NCBI RefSeq assembly: GCF_964275005.1
Contig: NW_027307665.1
Location: 1-64,000 of the forward strand
Source of the DNA: Diadema setosum
Taxonomy: Eukaryota; Echinodermata; Echinoidea; Diadematoida; Diadematidae
Direction: 5' to 3'
Length of the DNA stretch: 64,000 bases
The position numbers and the translations under genes are program-made. Of this stretch, positions 55,681 to 64,000 are shown piece after piece (position 1 is the first letter of the stretch; the number at the start of each line of letters is the position of its first letter). Below the pieces are notes generated by a model. It did no database searches and was not told the DNA's origin. It saw only the letters and a list, made by a program, of their open reading frames with translations.

Positions 55681-58600
55681 TCCAAATCTCTGTCTATTTG
55701 GGAAAAGGTCCAATGAGTCACATGGTCATAAACACGTGTCCGGCTACTTAAAATTGAAAGTGCAAGAGCTTTTATCGGGAGTGACCTACAGCCAATCAGG
55801 ACACTGGATTCTGGTCAATACAATGCCACAGCAACAAGAACTGCTATCATAACACCTTTCTATACAATGTTACCCTATGCTCCATTTCATAGACTGTTCC
55901 TGTCATAACACTTTCGTTGGAAGGGTAAGTGCTACACTAACGACAAGAATTCCAATTCTTGATTGGCTGTTGCTACAAAAAGGTGCTAGTCTAGCAAGAA
56001 TTGCTTTCCTAAACATTATTAAGAAATGAGGCCCAGATGTTGCTATATCATCCCCAGTCCTCTGGGCCAGCCCACTCACCGCTCCGATCTCGACCAGCTT
56101 GTCGAAGTGGTGGATGTAGACATGGACGAACACTCTGTGTAACCTGGTCAGAATTTTCTTGCACGTTGGGACAAAGTTCTTGGGGAAGCCGACATCTGCA
56201 AAGAGAGCATTGTACAGCAGCATGAGAGAGGACTTTTCTATAAAACACATTTTTACGCTCTCACCCAAGTCTCAATGACACATGAAGCTGATTTCCCATG
56301 TATTTTTTTTTTCTTTTTTTGCGCTGACCTTAAATTTTCATGTACATTAGATTGCTATTACTATCAAATGTAAATATCCCATTTCCAAGATTGGCTTTTA
56401 CTACATTTTGTATCTACACTGATTTCTTTGTCTGTGCTAAATTTTTTACCCTATCACGTTATACATGTATTTGAAAACTTAATATCATTCAACCTGGGTA
56501 TCCCAATCCCAAAATGAAGTCCTAAACTGCAGACTGCTTGAACAGACTACCTTGTGTGTTCTTATTGCAAAATTTTGAATAGTTCCTTCATAACAGCTGA
56601 GTACCAAATGGAAACTGCTCACATAAAAAATCTAATCTGATTTCTTGTACCTGCCCAAAAAGCTTTGACAAAATACATTTGTCTACATCCCATGTGGCAA
56701 ATTAGACAATGTGAAGGGCAAACATGGTCACCAATTTAGTGCTTAATGGCCCAGTCATCATGTTCGCTAGCCACTGCAATGTCTCTGAGCCGTTCACACC
56801 CAAAAACTCACCTACATTAACTGGGAATAAAGTCTCATTGTTAATGAGATGCTCTACCCAGTCCATGAGATTGTTGATGTAGTCTGTGGCGGGAAGTGCC
56901 GTCGGTTTCTTGTACTTGTCACCATCCATCCACATGTACTCGTACCTGTTCACCACAAAATAGATAGACTGAAGTCACTCTTGTTATCTCTAGAGGGCGC
57001 TATTTCATCAATAGTCAAATTCTACTGAGAAGATATTGAAGACGGTGCTCACCAGATATGAACATTTATGCCTGAAGTCATTTAAAAAATTGAAACACAG
57101 TTTTAATCTGGTTCAAGGATTATGTAAAAGTTTGACTGCGCAAATGCGTGCAACCCACCACAAACACAGCTTTAATCCAGGTAATATTTGCTTGTATGCC
57201 AAGTGGGGAACAGAGCACAGTATGATAGATAGCTCTTTCTATGGTTGCCTTTAAGCGCTCTCCTATTAAAGTGAGCCAAACCATACTGAACCCGCACCAG
57301 AGGAGCGCTCAAACACTCCTTAGGTGTACCATACCAAACTGAACTGAGCCAAAAGTGGACCACTGAACAATGTGCTTCAAAAGGGGTACCAAAAGCGTAC
57401 TGGTACCAAAAGTTTGCATGTGAGAATGCGCATACATGTATGAGGCAAATACCTCATAATTCAAAGAGTTTCTCTTTATTTGGGACACCTGTCAGTAGTT
57501 CAAGCGCGCCAGGTGAATGACACTGCTGCTACAAAATGCGTGACCTCCTCTAAAAATAACTTATAATGTATGCTTTCTCAACAGAGAGCTCTAACGCTCC
57601 AAATATTGCACAGTACAGTACGGTTCCCTTTGGTTCGGTTCAATTTGGTTTGCTTTAGAGCGCTCAAAAACATCCTAACATGAAGTGTTGTTTGTTTTTT
57701 TTTCCTGGATGGACTGACATGAAAACTTGGCTGTGTTTGCAGCATCTTGTATTTTCTCTCTTTCTCTGGGAAAGATTTTTGTACGATGTTCTTACTTTGG
57801 ACCTCCGCTCATGATTGGACATGTCTCCTTGTTGCAGTATTCACACACCGTGCCATAGATCAGGTTGATTCTGTTGAAAAAGTCGACCACTAGAGGGAGA
57901 CATAAAAGAAACAAAAAAGGAGGGAATAATAATGATAATAATAATGATAATGATAATGTGTTATTTACCCAGAGTAGCCTCTTCAGTGTTGCCACTGCTC
58001 TACCAGAGGTCTCTGCCAAATTACCCTAGCACTGCCAGGCACCCATTTATACATCTGGGTCAAGAGGGACAAGGTGGGTAAAACATCTTGTCCAAGGACA
58101 TTAGCACTGGGCGAGAACCAAACTCGTGTCCTCCAATGGGGAGTCGGGAGTCTTATCCACTATGCCACAGCGCCCCCACTATTAAGAATAATGAAGCATT
58201 TTAAAAACGCTAACCAAATCTGTCTTGATATCAGTGGGTGGATGACTCAAAGACGTAAAATGATCAAAAGCACGTAATTATTTTCTTAAAACAATCCAAA
58301 GTGAGTGAAAACATTGATTTGGTTAGAAGCAGCCACGACAGGCCTCGAAATAGGATTTTGGAGGGGCAAGGCCATTTAGAAAAGGGCACTTTTTCCAAGA
58401 GGCCAGGGCACTTAGGTCAGTCAGAGGGGCACCAAGGCCACATTGGAACGGGCATGTTGCGTGTTTATACGTGATGTGAATGCCCCATAGAGCTGTATGC
58501 TATCGACCGTGCTGCTACACTCCAGCAGCGCATGCACGCATAAGATCTCTCCGCAGCAGACGACGTTAGGCAGTAGGCCATACGCAATACGATGTAGGTT

Positions 58601-61215
58601 CTGTAATACAGTACGTTCTCAACGCGTACGCCGCGCTCGCTTTGGAGCACTTCCGGCGCCATTTTGCTTTGAGCATTTGGGCATGAATGCAGAGCGGGCG
58701 AGAGAGATGGCAATGCTCGCAGCCGTCCGACAGGCCTGGCAGTTTTTAGCATGGCTTGCGACCACTTGCTCCGGCCCGCCGCTGCCTAGCTACAACGTAG
58801 TAACTCTATGGCCGCTGCGCTGCGGAGGCAGTCGGAACAGTAAAAGCCGGTCGGGCGTACATGTATGTAGACTTCTACACGTCGTCTCGTATCTCGGAAA
58901 GATATGATATTTGAGATCAGGAAAGTTGTTCAAGCTTATTAAAGTGTAGACTTTGAGAAAGGGCATATTATACGTCATAAATCATAACTTTCATTCTAAA
59001 AGGGTACCACGGCCGCAAGAAAAAGGGCACATTTTTTTTTTGCCGTAACTTTGATCAAGGAAAAAAAGACATTGCGGCCAACGAGAGGGGCACCGACGGC
59101 CATGGCCGTCGGTGGCCGTCGGTTAATTCGAGGCCTGCACGACCTAACAAATTCAGCTTGCAATAAAATATCATATGACTAGCTCAAGTTTCAGTTTGGA
59201 AAAGTTGCGAAAGTTCAGTGACCTTTGATCTCTTTAAATTCCTACTAATATTATTTGAGAGAGACAGATAGAAGGATGGTTGGATGGACAGATAAAAGGA
59301 CAGATGGACAGACACACAGACAGATGCCTAAAGGACAGCCTCAATGATACAATGCCTCCAACATGTACTTCAAGGCAGTGGTACCAGGTACTAAAAACTA
59401 CAGTGTACATACCTGCAGTGCATTTATAATCAACCCTTAACATGCTCAAGCACTATAAACTGTAACTAGACATGTTTACACTGTCAATTTGTTTTCATCA
59501 GAACTTTATATCATTCCTCCATACTGGACCAAACTGTATTAATACACTTGTAGTTAGCTACAAGCTGTAGCCTTTTCAGGCATGTGTCTCAGTCCCAACA
59601 GAAAGGCCACAGTGACACAATGAGGATTAATGGGGATAGGGTACCAGTAATTGTTATTCATTGACAATCAGTTTCAAGATCTGTACCAATCAGTACAGTG
59701 AGCTCTCTAGTGGAAGTTCCCAACTGGCGAACAGAGCACAAGGTTTTGAGAGAGCACAGTACACTGTGATTGAGTAACAATCTCCATGAAAGTATGAATT
59801 TCCTTATAGTACAAGGCATAAGATGGGAAGAAATAATCAAATCAATCCATTTATTTTATCATGAAACTACTCAAATAGATTTGTAAATGGGTGACAAAAT
59901 TCATAGATAAAATAAACAAATGAGTGAAGAAAGAAAGACACACACTTTTTGTATCAATAAACCTACATCGTACCCTGTAATCACGACAACCATTTAGCTC
60001 TTTCAATTAATTTCAATCTAGAGCTTCATTGCATAAAATCACATCCAAAATATTTTCAGAAGGGTAAGTGAGAGGAGGACAGCTCTTAACTTTTTGTGAG
60101 ATACTTGGTAACCGCTTTATGAAATGTTCCAAACAAAACAATTCTACGAGAAGTCAAAGTTTATTTGATGAAAATCATTTTTGAAATGGTCAAGATGTCC
60201 AAAAACAAAGTATAACAACGCAATCCTAATGAAAGGCTGGTCCCACCTTTGATGAGGATCATTTCATTTTGGATACTGTATACGCTATATATTTCGCGTG
60301 GGTTTTATTTTCGCGAATTTCGCGAGTCGGGAGCTATTCGCGAAATTAACAACACGCGAAAATATTACCTTCCAAAATGAATCCCTTGCCTTGACGATAC
60401 GATCATTTTACGGCTTACCGAACAGACCATACTGGCTAAGCTTGTTTACGTACATATAGCATGTCCACGTCTAACTAATTTACTAGCATTCGTAGCATTC
60501 GTTGCTAGTAAGGTGAAAATTCACACTTTCTTTGCCACTTCATATTTTCTCCGGTCCCCCAATCGCGAATTTAACCACTCGCGAAAATGTGTGACATCGG
60601 CAATTCGCGAAAATTTATGCACGCGAAAATTATAGCGTATACAGTATCTCAGCCATTTAAAAACCAACTTTCATCAAATAAACGTTGAACTCTTGTGAGA
60701 ATTATGACCTTTCATTTTTTCTAAGAGGTTTTTAATTAGCTCAAAAAATCACAATAAAAAAAAATTGGAAACCTGAAGCCCTTTTTCAACCAAAACTGTA
60801 CCATCCCTGTAAACCACTAAACACTGAATTTGATACTGTAAGATATGATATTTTTGCGGCATGAAATTTTCGCAAATTGGAGCCGACGGCATTTTTTGTG
60901 GCATGAAATTTTCGCGAGTTGCCTCTAACATTCAATGCGTACAATGTAGACAAGAACTTTCACATGCATTCTAACTTTGCGAATCTTGGCTCTCGCGAAA
61001 TTCGTGAAATTAAAATGCACGCGAACATTCCTCATTTTACAGCAATAGACAATAACTCTCTCACCATGAACCGCCAGCCAGTCGTTGAAATCCTCTTCAG
61101 CAGGGAGCTTGACCACTACCCGTAGGTCTAGGCCTGAGTTGAGGGAGGCCTGGGCCTTCTTGTGGAGGTTGTACCGCATCGTTCCCTGTTCCACCTTCTT
61201 CTTGGGTCGGAATGT
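53334..61215 (-). CDS. MOB3: MOB kinase activator, MOB3 subclass (5' end outside window)
   Basis: Six exons join with exact phases into 203 codons plus stop. Human MOB3 proteins are about 217 residues, so only about 14 N-terminal residues are missing; their exon was not found up to 64000. The fold is a Mob/phocein domain. Zinc ligands are visible as C-x4-C (fragment residues 69 and 74, in CNKETC) and H-x4-H (151 and 156, in HVYIHH). [30 protein letters not shown] and NTCYKHFY point to MOB3 rather than MOB1 or MOB2. MOB proteins are cytoplasmic adaptors that bind Hippo/NDR-pathway kinases; vertebrate MOB3 has been linked to MST1. The stop follows REMIQKICV where vertebrates end in a similar short KEMT...MCH tail. 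The gene points the same way as KIF17, about 14 kb upstream of it. Confidence 0.93.
53521..53730. mobile_element. CTGTA-family foldback element, GTGGA subfamily copy 2
   Basis: CTGTAAAGGTGGATATTTTTG after TA; right end AAATATGTCCACTTTTACA has lost its last bases. Located in MOB3 intron 6, 158 bases from the terminal coding exon. Confidence 0.7.
54776..54862 (-). CDS. MOB3: MOB3 exon 6
   Basis: 29 codons, [20 protein letters not shown] to RELEPL, the last helices of the Mob domain. Acceptor TTCACAG, donor GTAAGT, phase 0 on both sides. Confidence 0.94.
55070..55495. repeat. Inverted-repeat region rich in GTTTTGAAACG words
   Basis: GGCTAGATAAACACTAAACATG at the left and AGTAAGATAAACAGAGCC at the right, with AACGGTTTGAAACGCC and CGCGTTTCAAACCACG arranged in opposite orientation. 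Probably a decayed foldback element in MOB3 intron 5; ends not resolved. Confidence 0.5.
55644..55677. repeat. CA microsatellite
   Basis: Uninterrupted (CA)n run of about 17 units in MOB3 intron 5. Confidence 0.92.
56080..56195 (-). CDS. MOB3: MOB3 exon 5 (zinc-binding histidines)
   Basis: Encodes [19 protein letters not shown] then [20 protein letters not shown]. The paired histidines complete the zinc site. Acceptor TTGCAG, donor GTGAGT, leaves phase 0. Confidence 0.94.
56812..56945 (-). CDS. MOB3: MOB3 exon 4
   Basis: Encodes [19 protein letters not shown] and [20 protein letters not shown], the kinase-facing helices of the Mob fold. Acceptor AACAG, donor GTGAGT, exits phase 1. Confidence 0.94.
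57250..57665. repeat. Decayed foldback element with AGCGCTC ends
   Basis: TTTAAGCGCTCTCC near 57251 opposes TAGAGCGCTCAAAA near 57657, and AGCCAAACC...ACTGAACC opposes GGTTCGGTTCAATTTGGTTTGC. MOB3 intron 3. Confidence 0.6.
57796..57889 (-). CDS. MOB3: MOB3 exon 3 (zinc-binding cysteines)
   Basis: Encodes [19 protein letters not shown], then [13 protein letters not shown]. The two cysteines five positions apart match the zinc ligands of MOB1. Acceptor CTCTAG after a pyrimidine run, donor GTAAGA; the last lysine codon is split with the next exon. Confidence 0.94.
57985..58178 (-). mobile_element. tRNA-derived SINE
   Basis: Read on the minus strand from 58178: GCGCTGTGGCATAGTGGATA, an A-box-like start, then GAGTTTGGTTCTCGCCC, a B-box-like element, as in a tRNA head. 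It is followed by a body with CTTGTCCCTCTTGACCC and CCCAGATGTATAAATGGG. Degenerate as a tRNA. MOB3 intron 2, about 100 bases from exon 3. Confidence 0.7.
58339..59137. mobile_element. CAGGCCTCGAAAT element with CACGA duplication
   Basis: CAGGCCTCGAAATAGG at the left, TTAATTCGAGGCCTG at the right, CACGA on both sides (58334-58338, 59138-59142). 799 bp with a GC-rich core and GGGGCAAGGCC / GGCCGTCGG words. The 136-codon frame inside looks like translated non-coding sequence. Confidence 0.85.
60075..60809. mobile_element. CAGGGATGG foldback element, interrupted copy
   Basis: Right end ACTGTACCATCCCTG before TA matches the family at 26021-26405; left part (TTTGATGAAAATCATTTTTGAAATGG near 60170) also matches, but the left terminus is decayed. 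It is interrupted by 60276-60644. Confidence 0.72.
60276..60644. mobile_element. CTGTATACGCTAT foldback element (nested)
   Basis: CTGTATACGCTATA at the left and TATAGCGTATACAG at the right, TA on both sides. The interior has TTCGCGAATTTCGCG words like the CTGTA family, of which it is a larger variant. Confidence 0.85.
60836..61042. mobile_element. CTGTA-family foldback element, copy 5
   Basis: CTGTAAGATATGATATTTTTG at the left and CTCATTTTACAG at the right; interior GGAGCCGACGGC and ATTCAATGCG match 30055-30265 and 8896-9103. Ends 22 bases from MOB3 exon 2. Confidence 0.82.
61065..61215 (-). CDS. MOB3: MOB3 exon 2 (first in window)
   Basis: Encodes [20 protein letters not shown] to DFNDWLAVH, the start of the Mob domain. 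Acceptor TTGCAG at 61216-61217, donor GTGAGA; enters phase 0 and leaves phase 1. A CTGTA-type foldback element ends 22 bases inside the following intron. Confidence 0.93.
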
Positions 61216-61841
61216 CTGCAAGATGCAAGGAGGAACCATTAGTTAACTCTTTGCTTGCCAAAGTGGAAGAGTAGCTCCATTTCACACGTACACAAATCTC
61301 ACAGAACAGCATGTACACTGTACATGTAAAAGAATTAATAGCAAAGTCAAGGTGATGCAGAAAGGGTGGAGCTTAACACAAACAGGGAACTATCAGAATC
61401 TGTAACCGACTATTAAGGTTGATCACAGTGGCTAGTCATTGTCTTCGAATTTGTTATGCGCTTGTTAATACATGTATCTGTTCAAATAAACTGTATTATA
61501 ATGTAAATAATACAGTCTCCACGAATCTTCAGCCTATTCATGGAGCTATGTACACATGTAGCTCCATGACCTATTGAAGGAGGCTGACTTTAAACCAGAA
61601 CAGAGGTTTACCTCCCTGACCAGAAGAAGAAGAAAAAGAATCAGATTTGTAATAGATTTTTCTTCTGAATGCCTTATTTGGCTGAACAATTCAATAGCGA
61701 GCCATCACAACCAGACATTACTGTTTAATCTTTACTTTTCAACAACAACACATGAGTTATTACATGGAAACTACACAATGTATAACTGATGGAGGCATAT
61801 CGTTCAAACAAAGCTACAGTATGTAGTGCATGTACATACAT

Positions 61842-62005
61842 CAGGGCTCCACACTAACTTTTATTTTTGGTGGCCCAAAGGCAAACATCCGACCTTTTTG
61901 GTGGCCCGATCAGGCCACCAAATTCTTCATTTCTGAAATTTTGGTGGCCCGACGTGCGTTTTTGGTGGCCCTGGGCCACCGGGCCACCGTTAGTGTCGAG
62001 CCCTG
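61842..62005. mobile_element. CAGGGCTCCACACTAAC short element
   Basis: CAGGGCTCCACACTAAC and GTTAGTGTCGAGCCCTG with CATACAT on both sides (61835-61841, 62006-62012). Interior repeats GGTGGCCC. 164 bp, MOB3 intron 1. Confidence 0.85.
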
Positions 62006-62205
62006 CATACATGCTATTACTTTGCTATGTTTTTGTCTTTTTTGAATTCAAAAATCTACTAGAAGATCTTGAGCTGTAGCAGAGCAAACATCCCATCTGG
62101 ACTTGCCCTACCAAATGACTAATGTCCAGTTGGTAAACAAACCTGTACAAGGATAGAGTTTCCAAAGAGTTACTGGTAACACAAAACACAATGGCCTAAA
62201 TAGTG

Positions 62206-62210
<5 letters not shown>

Positions 62211-62246
<36 letters not shown>
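62211..62246. repeat. CA microsatellite
   Basis: Pure (CA)n run of about 18 units in MOB3 intron 1. Confidence 0.93.
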
Positions 62247-62247
<1 letters not shown>

Positions 62248-62520
62248 GTCAGCCGAACCTTTACAAAATGATCCTGTCACACATGTACTCATAAAACAAC
62301 CCCCTCCCCCCCCCCCCCAAAAAAAAAAAGATTAGTAAAAGAATGCATGCAAATTTATGACAATAACTTGTTCCTGAAAATACACGGGAGTCTCAGGGCA
62401 TGTGGTATCAAAGTAAATATTTCCAGCAGCTTTCATGCTTTATACTGTGTACAAAGTCTGTAGCAGCCTTCTATTCCACTATGTGCATGCTCTGAGTAAG
62501 TTTTCTTTCACACACATATA

Positions 62521-62842
62521 GGGAGCTTTGGATTTTAGACGCGCGGACGTTCAAAGGAAAAAAACATGTTCTGAGCGTGCGCAGTAGCGCGCGTAAAGTC
62601 AATCTATTTTTAGCTTGCGTCGCCCGAGTTTTTCACTATGCGTACTGGGCTATTTTCACGTCCGCACAGTTTGGGACATAGAGAGCTTCTTCATGCACTG
62701 ATCAAATGGGTGCGCGGATTTTATTTTTTATACGTTGCGTCCCAGCGTAATCTAAAGCTACTTTTCCACGCGACGCGGGGAGAGGAGAACGTCCAGCGCA
62801 AGCGTTGGCTCAAACGTCCGCGCGTCAAAATCTAAAGCTCCC
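62521..62842. mobile_element. GGGAGCTTTGGATTTTAGACG element
   Basis: GGGAGCTTTGGATTTTAGAC and the complement TCAAAATCTAAAGCTCCC, the match continuing through GCGCGGACGTT; TA on both sides. GC-rich, CpG-rich interior unlike its surroundings. 322 bp. Confidence 0.87.
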
Positions 62843-64000
62843 TATTGTATTAAAATGACACCCTTTTTCGGAAATTCAATACAAAACAGACTGTATCTAT
62901 CATTATTAATACGCACTGAGTCTGAAGAAGGACTAGTGAGTATCATATTGCACCAAACCAAACTGTGTGCTTTGAGGTTTCCACATGTATGCACATTATA
63001 TATTGTACATCCGTGTGTACGTACTATACACTGGTACATGTAATTGGGCTCCGATTACCAAACCCCGACAACCCACGCACAAGTTTGTAGTTAATTATTG
63101 CATACAGTGTACATGTACAAATTTAAAGTCATGGACTCCACATAATTCATGAAAACATTGGCTCACAATCTAAATTGTATTAACATTGTACAATGTAGCT
63201 GTTGATACACCAAGGCTTGGAATGAGCACCTGCCAAACACGTCAAGAGTTAATAGTTTACAATGATAATCATGATATTAAAGGCTGGTCAACTGTTGTTG
63301 AAAAATATATTTCACAATAATGTACAATAGGCCTATATTTATTTCAGTTGTTGTATTCCTTTAATACTAATGAATTTGACCATCTGGCTATATTAATTAG
63401 AATGAAATTTTAAAAAGTCCATACATACAGAATATGTTGTACATTGTAGTACATACTGTACAGTAGGTATGCTACATCATACACAAATGATTGATACAAT
63501 ACACGTGTCAGGACTATAGATACCTCAATGTACCGGTACATATCATATTAACAATGATATGATTACAATGATAATGAAAATAATACCAAAACCTGCATAA
63601 CTATCACCAAGCACGAATACAGGATATACACATGTGTACCGGTACAATGAACTGTGCAATTGCTATACACTGTAGTATTCAAACAATAAACATTGTATAT
63701 TTTTAAGGGATACCCTGTACAAGGATGTTGGGGGGCCTACAGTACATGGTATACATCATGTACATGTACACCTGTAGGCCTACACTATTAAACTGCACAC
63801 ACAAACAGTCAGGATTCAAATACCCTGTACCGAGTGTATAGTGCGTACATCCTGTATCATTGAGGTACATGTACCATGTTTGGTACTTTAATATGATTTT
63901 TCTCCACATGATGATTTGCCAAGAGCCACTTAGTCTTAGTTCAATGCTGTGGGATTTTTTTTCCTGTATCCTATGAAAGTGAATATTAAAGGGACTGTAC

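Larger units (their letters stand above)
61216..64000. other. MOB3 intron 1 (open at window edge)
   Basis: No exon ending in the expected FNKDK-like sequence with a donor was found, so the first MOB3 exon is presumed beyond 64000. Contains two TIR elements (61842-62005, 62521-62842), a CA microsatellite, and from about 63000 many GTACATGTAC-type palindromic words. Confidence 0.5.

Noticed and set aside
55903..56268. 121-codon minus-strand frame
   Set aside because: It contains MOB3 exon 5 in a different frame on one part and intron sequence on the rest; the spliced model explains the coding signal.
57985..58178. tRNA gene
   Set aside because: A-box and B-box-like words are present but the cloverleaf is degenerate and a SINE body follows.
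58497..58907. 136-codon plus-strand frame inside the CAGGCCTCG element
   Set aside because: No recognisable domain; GC-rich composition alone explains the lack of stops.

Overview
This window is eukaryotic genomic DNA, most likely from a marine invertebrate deuterostome and probably an echinoderm. The evidence is AT-rich sequence, small exons of 30-270 bp in kilobase introns with GT/AG borders, protein-level similarity to animal genes, and a dense population of short foldback transposons. The species call is an inference. No operons, CRISPR arrays, rRNA or bona fide tRNA genes were seen.

Two animal genes, both on the minus strand, fill the right three quarters. (1) A complete kinesin-2 motor gene, KIF17 (C. 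elegans OSM-3 type), has 15 coding exons from the ATG at 39151 to the stop at 14064. All exon phases close exactly and give a 901-residue protein: motor with P-loop, both switches and the microtubule-binding segment, then a polyalanine/proline linker, coiled coils, and a basic tail signal followed by the same last three residues as vertebrate KIF17. (2) A MOB kinase activator of the MOB3 subclass has six exons between 61215 and 53334. Only the first exon, coding for about 14 residues, is missing and presumably lies beyond 64000. KIF17 is expected to move cargo in cilia. MOB proteins are zinc-stabilised adaptors of Hippo/NDR-type kinases. Nothing in the sequence couples the two genes beyond shared strand.

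The left end (1-3300) has a 58-codon first exon of a RecQ-like helicase on the plus strand, with no later helicase exons found. About 140 bp away is a possible divergent minus-strand first exon. From about 3300 to 14000 there is no coding sequence. Part of it may be a long KIF17 3' UTR, because a well-formed polyadenylation signal lies at 5735-5740.

The most informative non-genic content is transposon archaeology. I resolved several foldback or terminal-inverted-repeat families with their target-site duplications. The most striking are a triple stack at 44108-46092, where one TTAA-targeting element abuts another that is itself interrupted by a third; two cases (8847-9149 and about 60075-60811) where an element interrupts another and reveals a TA target; and a 2.27-kb element in KIF17 intron 1 with perfect 17-bp termini, a TCAT duplication and nine copies of a 15-bp motif. 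Coordinates of splice sites and element ends were read by eye and could be off by a base in places.
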